From Porphyromonas canoris (lineage in GTDB: Bacteria; Bacteroidota; Bacteroidia; Bacteroidales; Porphyromonadaceae), in contig NZ_JQZV01000013.1 of assembly GCF_000769115.1 (NCBI RefSeq), positions 227,603-291,602 on the forward strand: a stretch of DNA of 64,000 nt, in the 5' to 3' direction. Shown here in pieces: positions 42,588 through 51,020 of the stretch (the stretch's first letter is position 1; every line of letters starts with the position of its first letter). Both the position numbers and the translations under genes were made by a program. The notes below the pieces were generated by a model that saw only the letters and a list, made by a program, of their open reading frames with translations, ran no database searches and was not told the origin of the DNA.

Positions 42588-43550
42588 TCATTTTGGCATT
42601 ACACGCTCGCACCATTTGAAGAGCTTTTGGTAAACCTCCTCTCTGACCTCTTTTTGAGATAATACCAAGTCATGTATGGCATTAGCAACGGGGGAGAAAG
42701 TGATGTCTCCGCTTAGTCGCTTGGTATAAGCCCGAATGTGTTCTACGTTCAGGATAATATCGGAGGTCATTATTCGACTATCCCATTGTACCGGTGTGAA
42801 AGATTTATCCGAACACATTACCAGCATAGGGACTTTTATCTCCGTATGTTCATCCAGATAGCGATGCGCCTTTTCTACTGCCGATACAAAAGCCAGCTTG
42901 GTATCACTTGGAACGTGAGGCTTAAGTCTGAGATCATATTTCCACTCTCCATGCTCCGATATGTGTAGAGCTTTTCCATAAAAGTCGGTAAAGGGAACAA
43001 CGGGTAATGGTAGCTCCGGATATCTGTTGCCGATCTTACTGACCACCGGTAGTACTTTTTGAGCCAAAGCACTTATCTGAAAGCCATAAAACGGGCTGTT
43101 GCAGAATAGAGCATGAAACAGATCACTATCCGGATGGCGAAGAGCGTAATAGGTTATAAGTAGCCCTCCTGTGGAGTGCCCACACAATAGCACTTTTTTA
43201 TTGCCCTCGCTTCGGATCTGCTCCAATGCCCACTGTATATCCTCATCATACTCTTTAAGATCGCGGACATTGTTGAATAGCTGGTGAGGCATCCAGGAGC
43301 GACCATATTTTCGGAGGTCTATCGCATAAAAGTGGTATCCCTTAGAGCAAAATCGCTCTGCCATTTCGGTTTGGAAGAAATAGTCGTTAAAGCCATGGAT
43401 GTACAGCACAGCTTTTTGAGAGGGGGCGTTTGTCTTTCTTCGGACTAACGTGCAGACGACTTTGCCCTCATAGTCTTCCGGTTGAGTTGTTTGGAGCTGT
43501 TCAAACTTTTCTCCCAGAATATCTTTTTGGTAAGAAGCTGTCTGTTTCAT
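42588..43550 (-). CDS. Alpha/beta hydrolase, lysophospholipase-like (Hydrolase_4)
   Basis: 320 aa, no signal peptide. The oxyanion-hole motif YIHGFNDYFF lies near 50-59, the nucleophile elbow GHSTGG near 125-130 (in VLLCGHSTGGLLITYY), an Asp is expected in the MLVMCSDKSFTPV region, and the terminal His lies in NAIHDLVLS near 290. This layout matches PldB/monoglyceride-lipase-like serine hydrolases. The substrate is unknown, though an acyl glycerol or lysophospholipid would fit. Its ATG overlaps the stop of the DNA polymerase delta' gene by 4 bp, so the two are translationally coupled, which looks like simple operon packing. Confidence 0.88.
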   Translation of the reverse strand: MKQTASYQKDILGEKFEQLQTTQPEDYEGKVVCTLVRRKTNAPSQKAVLYIHGFNDYFFQTEMAERFCSKGYHFYAIDLRKYGRSWMPHQLFNNVRDLKEYDEDIQWALEQIRSEGNKKVLLCGHSTGGLLITYYALRHPDSDLFHALFCNSPFYGFQISALAQKVLPVVSKIGNRYPELPLPVVPFTDFYGKALHISEHGEWKYDLRLKPHVPSDTKLAFVSAVEKAHRYLDEHTEIKVPMLVMCSDKSFTPVQWDSRIMTSDIILNVEHIRAYTKRLSGDITFSPVANAIHDLVLSQKEVREEVYQKLFKWCERVMPK

Positions 43551-44683
43551 GCTCTTGCAGAGAAAGATTTGAACAGTTGTAGCATCAAATCAAAGAAAAC
43601 CATCTTTGCGCTGACATTCTGCATCAGCTCTTTTCGTGCCGTATCTATGGCATCGGAAATCTGTTCCACATTCCTTCCCGAAATCACGCAGGAGAGCTGG
43701 CGTACTATCCTAATATTATCTTTTCTGGAATATAGAAGAACCTCCTGATCTTGCTCGGCAGAAGTTAAACCGCATATAAATGCCTCTCGCACGGCATCTG
43801 CCAACTCTTTGCAGAGAGCCGTGAGATATTCTCTACTTTCCGTATGCAGCTCTTCGCTTTCCTGCTTCATCTCTTTGGCATTTCCTCGCATGGATAGGGT
43901 AAGTATCTTGTAAGCTCTAAGAGCTTCTTCCGTTGTCTTTTCTCCACTTTCCAAGAGCATTTTAGCCAAGACAATACTGCCGGAAGATAGGTGAGCTATA
44001 CGCTTTCCGATCTCTTCCGCAATACCATAATTTTTCACAAGCCATTGAGACATTGTTTCGGGCATTATGGGATGCACCGGAATGCGTTGCACTCTGCTGA
44101 TAATAGTAGGTAAGAGCAGTTCGGGAGCTGTTGCAACAAAAAGAAACTGTACTCCTTTTGGAGGTTCTTCCAGTAATTTTAGGAGTTTGTTGGCGCACGA
44201 AACATTCATCTTCTCAGGAAGCCAACAGAGGACTACCCGATAGTCTGCTTCATAAGGACGGTAGGATAGTTTCTCTTCGAGATATTCTGCCTCTTTCACA
44301 GATATGGACAGCTGGGTGTTTTGCAGAGAAAGGGCATCGCCCCACTCTTTATAGGTTATGCGTGGCTCCTTTGAGAGTTGTTCTCGGAAGAGAGGAAGAT
44401 AATCTTCGGAGGTTTCAAGTTTTTCCTTTTTTACGATAGGGTAGAGCGGTAGTAGGTCGGGATGAGAAAGAGTGTCTACTCTCTCGTAAATTGTGCTTTT
44501 TTCTTCTTCGTCTCGTCCGCGTGCAAGCAAAACCTTTGCGGTGGCAAGAGCGAGGGGCAGGCCTTCTCCTCCATCTCTGTCATAAAAAAGAAGGGCATGA
44601 GGAAGAGTGCCGGAAGCAATGTTTTGCTTCAAATAGGCGACACTCTTCTCCTGCCCTATGATATTCTCAAAAGGATCTATCAT
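43547..44683 (-). CDS. holB: DNA polymerase III delta' subunit (clamp-loader AAA+)
   Basis: 378 aa from the ATG at 44683; a TTG three codons upstream is less likely. The N-terminus FENIIGQEKSVAYLKQ and HALLFYDRDGGEG are clamp-loader AAA+ motifs. The P-loop is degenerate (DGGEGLPLA, no GKT), as expected for delta', which does not hydrolyse ATP. CWLPEKMNVSCANKLLKLLE corresponds to the Walker B/sensor region with the conserved NKLLK-LEEPP motif, followed by FLFVATAPELLLPTIISRVQ with the SRC-like segment (here SRV). Acts in the cytosol to load the sliding clamp. Followed by the coupled hydrolase gene. Confidence 0.88.
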   Translation of the reverse strand: MIDPFENIIGQEKSVAYLKQNIASGTLPHALLFYDRDGGEGLPLALATAKVLLARGRDEEEKSTIYERVDTLSHPDLLPLYPIVKKEKLETSEDYLPLFREQLSKEPRITYKEWGDALSLQNTQLSISVKEAEYLEEKLSYRPYEADYRVVLCWLPEKMNVSCANKLLKLLEEPPKGVQFLFVATAPELLLPTIISRVQRIPVHPIMPETMSQWLVKNYGIAEEIGKRIAHLSSGSIVLAKMLLESGEKTTEEALRAYKILTLSMRGNAKEMKQESEELHTESREYLTALCKELADAVREAFICGLTSAEQDQEVLLYSRKDNIRIVRQLSCVISGRNVEQISDAIDTARKELMQNVSAKMVFFDLMLQLFKSFSARA

Positions 44684-44710
44684 AAAGATCAATGAGGTGT
44701 CCGAACCTGA

Positions 44711-45694
44711 TTAGTTCGGTTTATGGTTGGAGTAGTACTTCATGAACTGTGTACGAAGATACATTGCAGACAACTCATCATCCTTAGCGGAAAGATGTCC
44801 CATAAACTCTTTGATGTTATAGTATTTGTGTCTATCCATCCATCGTATCAGTTCACCCAGTACATGAGTGATCAATCCCTCTCCATCTCTGTAGATACTG
44901 CTACACATCTGTACCGCAGAAGCACCGGCAAGAAGACCTTTAAGGACACCTTGAGTATCGTGTGCTCCGGAAGAGAGAGCTACATCCATGTCCGGTATGG
45001 CGCCGTGTACCAATGCCGTGTAACGCAGAGGATCTTCTATATCTTCAGGACGAGTGAAGATGTTTCCTGACTTTACTCTCATACTTTCGACCTCTATATC
45101 CATCGCATAGCTGCGATTAAAGAGAACAACGCCGGCGGCTCCAACCTTTTTAAGGTCGTGTACAAGACGAACAATGTTGGAGAAGTACTTCGGCAGTTTT
45201 ACGATTACAGGAAGTTTGGTCTGCTTGCATAGTGCATCTACCATCTCTATACACTCTGTCTCCATAGCACCGTAAGGAGAAGAGAAAGAGGTATCTATGC
45301 TCATGTAGTTTAGCTCTATGGCATCTGCTCCTGCTGCTTCTATCTCTTTGGCAAAAGAGATCCAGGAGTCTTTTTTGAAGCAGTTGATGCTTGCGATGAC
45401 CGGAATGGAAAGCACCTGCTTGGCTTCGCGAAGTAGAGTCAGATGGTTTTCCAGTGCATTGTCTCTGACATAAGCCATAAGATAGTCCATGGCTTCCGGA
45501 GAGTCTGCTCCTCCATACAAGTGTTCTATATCGCTATCTATCTGCTCTTCAAAGAGAGACTTTAGTACCAGAGCACCTGCTCCTGCCTGTTCGTAGCGAA
45601 GCAGATTATGACTTTTAGAGGTAAGTCCTGAGCTGGAGACTATAATGGGGGAAGATAATTGAAGTCCTGCAAAGGTCGTAGATAACTTATCCAT
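44711..45694 (-). CDS. Dihydroorotate dehydrogenase-like FMN protein
   Basis: 327 aa, TIM barrel. The N-terminus TTFAGLQLSSPIIVSSSGLT fits class 1 DHOD, and INCFKKDSWISFAKEIEAAG, ELNYMSI and PVIVKLPKYFSNI give the FMN- and substrate-binding strands, with SSGAHDTQGVLKGLLAGASAVQ as the phosphate-binding end. The usual class 1 catalytic Cys loop is not clear, and in this DHOD-like subfamily of Bacteroidetes the true pyrimidine gene (pyrD) is often separate. The exact reaction is therefore uncertain. A good promoter lies at 45820-45850. No pyr genes are adjacent. Confidence 0.82.
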   Translation of the reverse strand: MDKLSTTFAGLQLSSPIIVSSSGLTSKSHNLLRYEQAGAGALVLKSLFEEQIDSDIEHLYGGADSPEAMDYLMAYVRDNALENHLTLLREAKQVLSIPVIASINCFKKDSWISFAKEIEAAGADAIELNYMSIDTSFSSPYGAMETECIEMVDALCKQTKLPVIVKLPKYFSNIVRLVHDLKKVGAAGVVLFNRSYAMDIEVESMRVKSGNIFTRPEDIEDPLRYTALVHGAIPDMDVALSSGAHDTQGVLKGLLAGASAVQMCSSIYRDGEGLITHVLGELIRWMDRHKYYNIKEFMGHLSAKDDELSAMYLRTQFMKYYSNHKPN

Positions 45695-45819
45695 ACGCTT
45701 TATTAGTGTGATTATTTAGATTTCAAGTTCTATATGTTAGTGCAGTCTTTCCGACTCTTCTGTCCTTTTGGACTACACACAACCTCTCTTTTTACTTTAA
45801 GATAGGTCGTTACAGAAAA

Positions 45820-45850
45820 CAAAGATAACGAATATAGGCGAACTATCAAA
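45820..45850 (-). promoter_or_regulatory. Promoter of the DHOD-like gene
   Basis: Minus strand TTTG, 19 nt, then TATCTTTG: a full match to the Bacteroidetes pattern. The leader is about 120 nt. Confidence 0.6.
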
Positions 45851-45853
45851 CAG

Positions 45854-45889
45854 AAAAGCCTGTAAAAGCATTGCTCTTACAGGCTTTCA
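45854..45889 (-). terminator. Terminator of the tRNA-Leu gene
   Basis: AAAGCCTGTAA pairs with TTACAGGCTTT (11 bp) and on the minus strand is followed by TCTGTTTG. It starts 15 nt after the tRNA 3' end. Confidence 0.75.
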
Positions 45890-45903
45890 TTTTTCATCTT
45901 TCG

Positions 45904-45985
45904 TGCGGCTGAAGGGACTCGAACCCCCACGTCTCTCGACACTAGATCCTAAGTCTAGCGTGGCTACCAATTACACCACAGCCGC
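45904..45985 (-). tRNA. tRNA-Leu (anticodon UAG)
   Basis: 82-nt cloverleaf on the minus strand. The acceptor stem GCGGCTG pairs with CAGCCGC, discriminator A. The anticodon stem CTAGA/TCTAG holds the loop CTTAGGA, giving anticodon TAG (reads CUA). A class II-type long variable arm (TGTCGAGAGACG) and the T arm GTGGGGGTTCGAGTCCC follow. No CCA is encoded; the genomic sequence continues CGA, so CCA must be added. Confidence 0.95.
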
Positions 45986-46024
45986 ATTTTAGAATCGCAC
46001 TTAGATGTTCTTCTTTCGTGAGTG

Positions 46025-46055
46025 CAAAGATAGAGAGGATATTTTAATCTCGCAA
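46025..46055 (-). promoter_or_regulatory. Promoter of tRNA-Leu
   Basis: Minus strand TTG, 20 nt, then TATCTTTG. The -7 box ends 39 nt before the mature tRNA 5' end. Confidence 0.6.
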
Positions 46056-46090
46056 GCGTTTGAGCAATATTTTTTCAATTTATTCCTTAC

Positions 46091-47242
46091 TCAATCTCTT
46101 TTGCAAATCTCTTCCGCAGCTCTTTCGGAGGCATCGCTCTCGCCTAATCTTTCGGACACGTTTTCGTATCCGGTCAGCATGGCGTGCGTGTAGCTCTTGT
46201 TCTTCAATATCTTTTCGATCTCCTCTTTGACCCTTTTTACCGTGAACTTGCCTCCGAAAAGCTCTTGTACTACAGGGCGATACGCTATAAGATTTACGAG
46301 TGAAATAAAAGGAACCGAGAAGAATCTTTTGAATACGAAGTTGGCAAGATAGCCTGCTCCATGCGCATAACAGACCACTTGAGGCGTGCCAAGCAGACAG
46401 GTTTCAAGTGTTGCCGTGCCGGAGGTAACCATGGCGACATGAGAGCGGGAGAGAATATCGAAAGTGTGTCCGAACAGAACAGGATACCCTTTTGCTTCGG
46501 GAATAGAAGCGTACAGATCCTCTTTTTGTCCGGGTGCTCCGGCTATAATAATATGGCATCCGCCCTCCACCTCTTCTGCCGCACGTATCATTACCGGCAG
46601 GTTGGCACGTATCTCTGCTGTCCTGCTACCGCACAAGATTGCGCAGACAGGCTTCCTGTTTATCGTATCACGCTCTTCGGGATGGATGTTTTTCCCGTTA
46701 AGGTGCGTTTTCTCTTGCAGAAAACGCTTTACGCCGGCGAGGGTCGGATTTCCCACATATACCACCTGGTGCAGGTCGTGTTTCTTAAAGAAATCTACCT
46801 CAAAAGGCAGGATGCAAAGAACCTTATCCGTTTGGATGCGCAGCTTGGCAATACGTTTCTTCTTCCATGCCCACACCTTCGGAGAGATATAATAGTAGAG
46901 CCTTGCTGAGGGGAGTTGTTCCTTTACAAATGGGAGGATGTAACGAAAGTTGAATCCCGGATAGTCCACCGGTATCACAACATCGGGCGAAAACTCCAGC
47001 AGTGTCCGCTGAACCTTTTTTGCATACTTCCTTATCGTACCCAAGTGTTTCAGCACCTCCCATACACCCATGAATGCCATGCCGGAGTAGTGTACTATTG
47101 GGGCTTCTCCCGTAGCTTCCGAGAGAGCTTCTCCTCCTACGAATGCAAAGGAAGCGTTACCGTCTCTTTTCTTTATGGCTCTTACCAGATCCGCCGCATG
47201 TGTATCTCCGCTGGCTTCTCCGGCTATTATAAAATACTTCAT
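46091..47242 (-). CDS. lpxB: Lipid-A-disaccharide synthase
   Basis: Peripheral inner-membrane GT19 enzyme that joins UDP-diacylglucosamine and lipid X to the lipid A disaccharide. 383 aa. Signatures: the N-terminal YFIIAGEASGDTHAADLVRA, VIPVDYPGFNFRY, YYISPKVWAWKKKRI, and VTSGTATLETCLLGTPQVVCY near residues 270-290. It begins 20 nt after the surE stop in a same-strand run glyS, FKBP, surE, lpxB. lpxK is about 30 kb away in this window. Confidence 0.96.
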   Translation of the reverse strand: MKYFIIAGEASGDTHAADLVRAIKKRDGNASFAFVGGEALSEATGEAPIVHYSGMAFMGVWEVLKHLGTIRKYAKKVQRTLLEFSPDVVIPVDYPGFNFRYILPFVKEQLPSARLYYYISPKVWAWKKKRIAKLRIQTDKVLCILPFEVDFFKKHDLHQVVYVGNPTLAGVKRFLQEKTHLNGKNIHPEERDTINRKPVCAILCGSRTAEIRANLPVMIRAAEEVEGGCHIIIAGAPGQKEDLYASIPEAKGYPVLFGHTFDILSRSHVAMVTSGTATLETCLLGTPQVVCYAHGAGYLANFVFKRFFSVPFISLVNLIAYRPVVQELFGGKFTVKRVKEEIEKILKNKSYTHAMLTGYENVSERLGESDASERAAEEICKRD

Positions 47243-47262
47243 CTCGGATCTCTGTACGCTCT

Positions 47263-48027
47263 TTAGATCTCCCAGTGTTTGAGTTCCCTCATCGCTTCGT
47301 AGTCTGTAACATCTATCTTGCAGGGAACGAGTGTTGCAAACCCTTTCTCTGCCACGGAAAGATCGCAGCCGAGATTGTGTGGTTCATGACTCATCAACGC
47401 TCCTGCCATCCAATAGACCTCTTTTCCCATCGGAGTGGTCTGCTTGACGTACTCGTCATAAAACTTTCCGTCTGCCTGACTGCACAGCCTCATCCCTCTC
47501 ACTATGGGTACATTCGGGACATTCAGATTGAGATAAGTCCCTTTCGGCAACCCGTCTTTGAGTAGACGGCGAGCCACTGCACGAGCGTAGCGACAGCTTT
47601 GAAGATAGTCGGAGTCCTGTGTTCCCTCTATGAGAGATACGGCAAAAGAGGGGATGTCGAATATCGTTCCCTCTATTGCAGCTCCAAGTGTACCGGAATA
47701 GTTTACACATATACTCTGATTGCCCCCATGATTTATACCGGCGACCACCATATTGGGTCTTTCGGGCAGGATGACGTTCAGAGCCAGTTTGACACAGTCT
47801 GCAGGAGTTCCGCTACAACTGTATATCGTGATGCCGGGATCTCTTCGGACGCAGGAGTAATGGATAGGAACGGAGGAGGTTATTGCGCTCGAATAACCGC
47901 TGCGAGGTCCATCGGGAGCCACAACCACAATGTCTCCAAGATCTTTCAGGGCGATGATCAACTCCATTAACCCCTTGGCGAAGACGCCGTCATCGTTGGA
48001 GATAAGAATACAAGGACGCTTTTGCAT
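47263..48027 (-). CDS. surE: 5'/3'-nucleotidase SurE
   Basis: Metal-dependent acid phosphatase acting on nucleoside monophosphates. 254 aa. The metal motif ILISNDDGVFAKGL (Asp-Asp) lies at residues 6-19, followed by VVVAPDGPRSGYSSAIT, CSGTPADCVKLALN and VVAGINHGGNQ (Asn metal ligand), then YSGTLGAAIEG. It lies 6 nt after the FKBP gene stop and 20 nt before lpxB, a common neighbourhood in Bacteroidetes. Confidence 0.96.
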   Translation of the reverse strand: MQKRPCILISNDDGVFAKGLMELIIALKDLGDIVVVAPDGPRSGYSSAITSSVPIHYSCVRRDPGITIYSCSGTPADCVKLALNVILPERPNMVVAGINHGGNQSICVNYSGTLGAAIEGTIFDIPSFAVSLIEGTQDSDYLQSCRYARAVARRLLKDGLPKGTYLNLNVPNVPIVRGMRLCSQADGKFYDEYVKQTTPMGKEVYWMAGALMSHEPHNLGCDLSVAEKGFATLVPCKIDVTDYEAMRELKHWEI

Positions 48028-48033
48028 ATCGGT

Positions 48034-48606
48034 TTACTCTCGAAGAATATCTACCAACTCCAAATCGAAGATAAGGGCAGAGCGGGCAGGAATATCCGAA
48101 ATGCCTCTGTCGCCGTAAGCCAACTGCCAGGGGATCACGACCGTACCCTTCTCTCCGATAGACATATACTGTAAAGCCACCTGCATACCCATGATGACAC
48201 TGCCCTGTACCTGCATATTGGGGCGGACAGCCATGATTTCCATAGCTATCGGTTTTTGCTTCGGCACGTAGTTCGGATCCGTATTCATCACATCTTCGAC
48301 GTAGCTGGCATTGTCGAATATGGTACCATCCACCAGCTTGCCCACGTATCGGATGCTCACTTTGCTGTTTTGTTTCGGCTTCTTATCCTTTATCTTCGGC
48401 GCCATGCGCTGCTTGTAGTAAACGGGATACACCGCAAACGGGAAAGGGATGGCATGGTAAGAAGGATCTTTAGAAATCTTCTCCACATACGCTTCGCTCT
48501 TCTTTTGGTTCTCTGTCTGTATCTCTTGAGTGGTGGAAGTCTCACAACCCACGGAGAGGAAAGAGATCAGAGCAACCAGCAACAGGCTGTATATCTTCTT
48601 TGTCAT
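48034..48606 (-). CDS. FKBP-type peptidyl-prolyl isomerase lipoprotein
   Basis: 190 aa. The lipoprotein signal SLLLVALISFLSVGC puts the lipidated Cys near residue 21, so it acts in the periplasm or at a membrane. The FKBP core covers about 78-188: VSIRYVGKLVDGTIFDNAS, GSVIMGMQVALQYMSIGEKG, VVIPWQLAYGDRGI and ALIFDLELVDI, with the usual aromatic and Asp residues retained in part. Expected to assist folding of exported proteins. It lies 14 nt after glyS and 6 nt before surE on the same strand. Confidence 0.93.
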   Translation of the reverse strand: MTKKIYSLLLVALISFLSVGCETSTTQEIQTENQKKSEAYVEKISKDPSYHAIPFPFAVYPVYYKQRMAPKIKDKKPKQNSKVSIRYVGKLVDGTIFDNASYVEDVMNTDPNYVPKQKPIAMEIMAVRPNMQVQGSVIMGMQVALQYMSIGEKGTVVIPWQLAYGDRGISDIPARSALIFDLELVDILRE

Positions 48607-48620
48607 AAGCGTTAGGTTTA

Positions 48621-50165
48621 TTATTTAAGTTTTTTGAGCAGGCTCTTCATGCTTACTTTTTCCGCGATGATGCCGTGAAGTCGTTCTATTGCAACACGTT
48701 CCTGCGTCATATCGTCTCTGTAACGAATGGTTACGGTATTGTCTTCCAGGCTCTGATGATCGAGTGTGATGCAGAACGGAGTACCTATTGCATCCTGACG
48801 ACGGTAGCGTTTGCCGATGGAGTCTTTCTCATCGTATCGGCAGGCGAAGTCGTACTTGAGCATCTCCATCACCTCTTGCGCCTTTTCGGGTAAGCCGTCC
48901 TTGCGTACCAAAGGAAGCACTGCGAGCTTCACCGGAGCCAGTGCAGCCGGCAGGCGAAGCACCACTCTTGTGTCTCCCTCTCCGCAATCCTCTTCCGCAT
49001 AAGAGGCTGCAAGGATGCTCAAAAACATTCTATCCACACCGATGGAGGTCTCCACAACGTAGGGGATATAGCTGTCGTTCAGCTCCGGATCGAAGTAGCG
49101 CAGCTTCTTCTTGCTGAACTCCTCGTGGCGAGAAAGGTCGAAGTCGGTACGGGAATGGATGCCCTCCACTTCCTTGAACCCGAACGGCATCTTAAACTCG
49201 ATGTCCGCCGCGGCGTTGGCATAGTGTGCCAGCTTTTCGTGATCGTGGAAGCGATAATTTTCTGCACCGAATCCTAAAGCCTGATGCCACTTCATTCGGA
49301 TATCTTTCCACTTTTCGTACCACTCCAATTCCGTGCCGGGACGAACGAAGAACTGCATTTCCATCTGCTCGAATTCCCTCATGCGGAAGATGAACTGACG
49401 TGCCACGATCTCGTTGCGGAACGCCTTACCGATCTGTGCTATCCCGAAAGGAATCTTCATCCGTCCGGTCTTTTGCACGCTGAGATAGTTCACGAAGATA
49501 CCCTGAGCCGTTTCCGGGCGCAGATAAACCTTGAACGAGCTGTCTGCCGTAGAGCCCATTTCGGTGGCAAACATGAGGTTGAACTGGCGTATTTCCGTCC
49601 AGTTTTTGGTCCCGGATATCGGACAGACGATGTCCAGCTCCAATATAAGGTTACGAAGAGCCTCGTAGTCGGAGTCGTTCAGATAGGTAGAGAAGCGTTC
49701 GTGTATCGCATTGCGCTGCTCTATGTATCCCATAACACGAGGATTGGTCTGCTTGTACATCTCCTCGTCAAAGCTGTCGCCGAAGCGTTTTGCCGCTTTT
49801 TCGACCTCTTTTGCAATCTTATCGTCTATCTTGGCAAGGTGATCTTCGATAAGCACATCCGCTCTGTATCTCTTCTTGGAGTCTTTATTGTCTATGAGAG
49901 GATCGTTGAACGCATCCACGTGACCGGAGGCTTTCCATATCTCCGGGTGCATAAAGATGGCAGAGTCTATCCCTACGACATTGTCGTGAAGGAGGGTCAT
50001 GCTTTCCCACCAATATCTCTTGATGTTGTTCTTTAGCTCGACCCCGTTTTGAGCGTAGTCGTACACCGCGCCCAGTCCGTCATATATCTCGGACGAGGGG
50101 AAGACGAATGCGTACTCTTTACAGTGCGATATGAGTTTCTTGAATACCTCTTCTTGTTTTGCCAT
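48621..50165 (-). CDS. glyS: Glycyl-tRNA synthetase (alpha2 type)
   Basis: Class II synthetase charging tRNA-Gly. 514 aa single-chain homodimeric type, not the bacterial alpha2beta2 form. N-terminal SHCKEYAFVFPSSEIYDGLG, then motif 2 region FRNEIVARQFIFRMREFEQMEM, motif 3 region VETSIGVDRMFLSIL, and a C-terminal anticodon-binding domain (LAPVKLAVLPL, CRYDEKDSIGKRYRRQDAIG). A -7 candidate (TATCTTTG, minus) lies at 50234-50241. First gene of the run glyS, FKBP, surE, lpxB. Confidence 0.96.
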   Translation of the reverse strand: MAKQEEVFKKLISHCKEYAFVFPSSEIYDGLGAVYDYAQNGVELKNNIKRYWWESMTLLHDNVVGIDSAIFMHPEIWKASGHVDAFNDPLIDNKDSKKRYRADVLIEDHLAKIDDKIAKEVEKAAKRFGDSFDEEMYKQTNPRVMGYIEQRNAIHERFSTYLNDSDYEALRNLILELDIVCPISGTKNWTEIRQFNLMFATEMGSTADSSFKVYLRPETAQGIFVNYLSVQKTGRMKIPFGIAQIGKAFRNEIVARQFIFRMREFEQMEMQFFVRPGTELEWYEKWKDIRMKWHQALGFGAENYRFHDHEKLAHYANAAADIEFKMPFGFKEVEGIHSRTDFDLSRHEEFSKKKLRYFDPELNDSYIPYVVETSIGVDRMFLSILAASYAEEDCGEGDTRVVLRLPAALAPVKLAVLPLVRKDGLPEKAQEVMEMLKYDFACRYDEKDSIGKRYRRQDAIGTPFCITLDHQSLEDNTVTIRYRDDMTQERVAIERLHGIIAEKVSMKSLLKKLK

Positions 50166-50233
50166 GGCTACTGTTTATCTTGTTTTTAGTTGTTCTCGAA
50201 ATCTTTGTGAGATCGCATACGAATCTCAACCTA

Positions 50234-50241
50234 CAAAGATA
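50234..50241 (-). promoter_or_regulatory. Candidate -7 box of glyS
   Basis: TATCTTTG on the minus strand ends 68 nt before the ATG. No good -33 partner was seen. Confidence 0.45.
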
Positions 50242-50351
50242 ACCATTTCTTGTAACAAGGGGATACATTTTCTTTTTCAATCTCCTCCGTTTCATTTTAA
50301 GGTGTAATTCCTTGCTAAAATATCTTATCGAACGCAATTTTCAGCCCTTCG

Positions 50352-50894
50352 TTTTTATATATTCCATACCGAAAAATGCTCGCTTTTTTCGGCTCTCTAT
50401 TTTGATCGGAGGGGTCGTTTTCAGAGCACGATCGAACTGTTAAATTCGGGCTGTTTTATTAACACAAATTCCGATACCTGTTAAGCCAAAATGCTAAACC
50501 AGCATATTCTTTCGGCTTAACGTGTTTAATTTTTCAGTAAACACGTTTACCGATTTCATTAAACACGTTTACCGGATTCGATTAACGTGTTTAGCCAAAA
50601 TCATTAAAATGTTAATAATCAGCAGACTACGCATTTTTGCCCTAAAATACCCCTGAAAAGGCAGATTTCTTTATTAAGAAATATTTACAGGCGAGGGTGT
50701 TAAAATTTACACCTATTAACGCGAAAATGAGCCCTGAAAGCGATAGAGAGGAGTGCTGAGTGCAAATTCGCGATTTCTTGTATCTTGTTGTTTATGAGAT
50801 TGTTATTGTTGGTTGGTCCCTTTCGGCTACTCAACCTTATCTTCCGGACGAGGTTCTGCCCGACCCTCATCGGGGCTCTGTTTTTATATAAAAG
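50352..50894 (+). repeat. 543-bp interspersed non-coding element, copy C
   Basis: 543 bp, same orientation as copy B. TTTTTATATATTCCAT start, CCGAAAAA...TTTTTTCGG hairpin, four ACGT sites at 50520, 50543, 50565 and 50585 (spacing 23, 22, 20), a GGTGT...ACACC hairpin, a CGCGAA...TTCGCG inverted repeat and the TTTTTATATAAAAG end. The block between the last two differs from A and B (GAGCCCTGAAAGCGATAG). In its middle it is closer to A (CCTGAAAAGGCA, TTTCTTTATTA) than B is. It lies between glyS and msrBA and has no coding capacity. Confidence 0.9.
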
Positions 50895-50957
50895 CTCCCA
50901 CCGAAATGCCTTATATATTTCCCTGCGGATTGTATGGGGAAGAGCGAAGGATAAAAT

Positions 50958-50998
50958 AAAAGAGAGACAGAACCATGTGGCGGTTCTGCCTCTCTTTT
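50958..50998. terminator. Strong terminator of the msrBA gene
   Basis: AAAAGAGAGACAGAACC pairs with GGTTCTGCCTCTCTTTT (one mismatch), loop about 7 nt, with T runs on both strands. It lies 22 nt after the minus-strand stop at 51021. Confidence 0.88.
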
Positions 50999-51020
50999 CG
51001 TTATTTTTCTTCGTAGCGGA

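Noticed and set aside
49284-50036. 250-aa plus-strand open frame inside glyS
   Set aside because: Antisense shadow of a clear synthetase gene; no family motifs.
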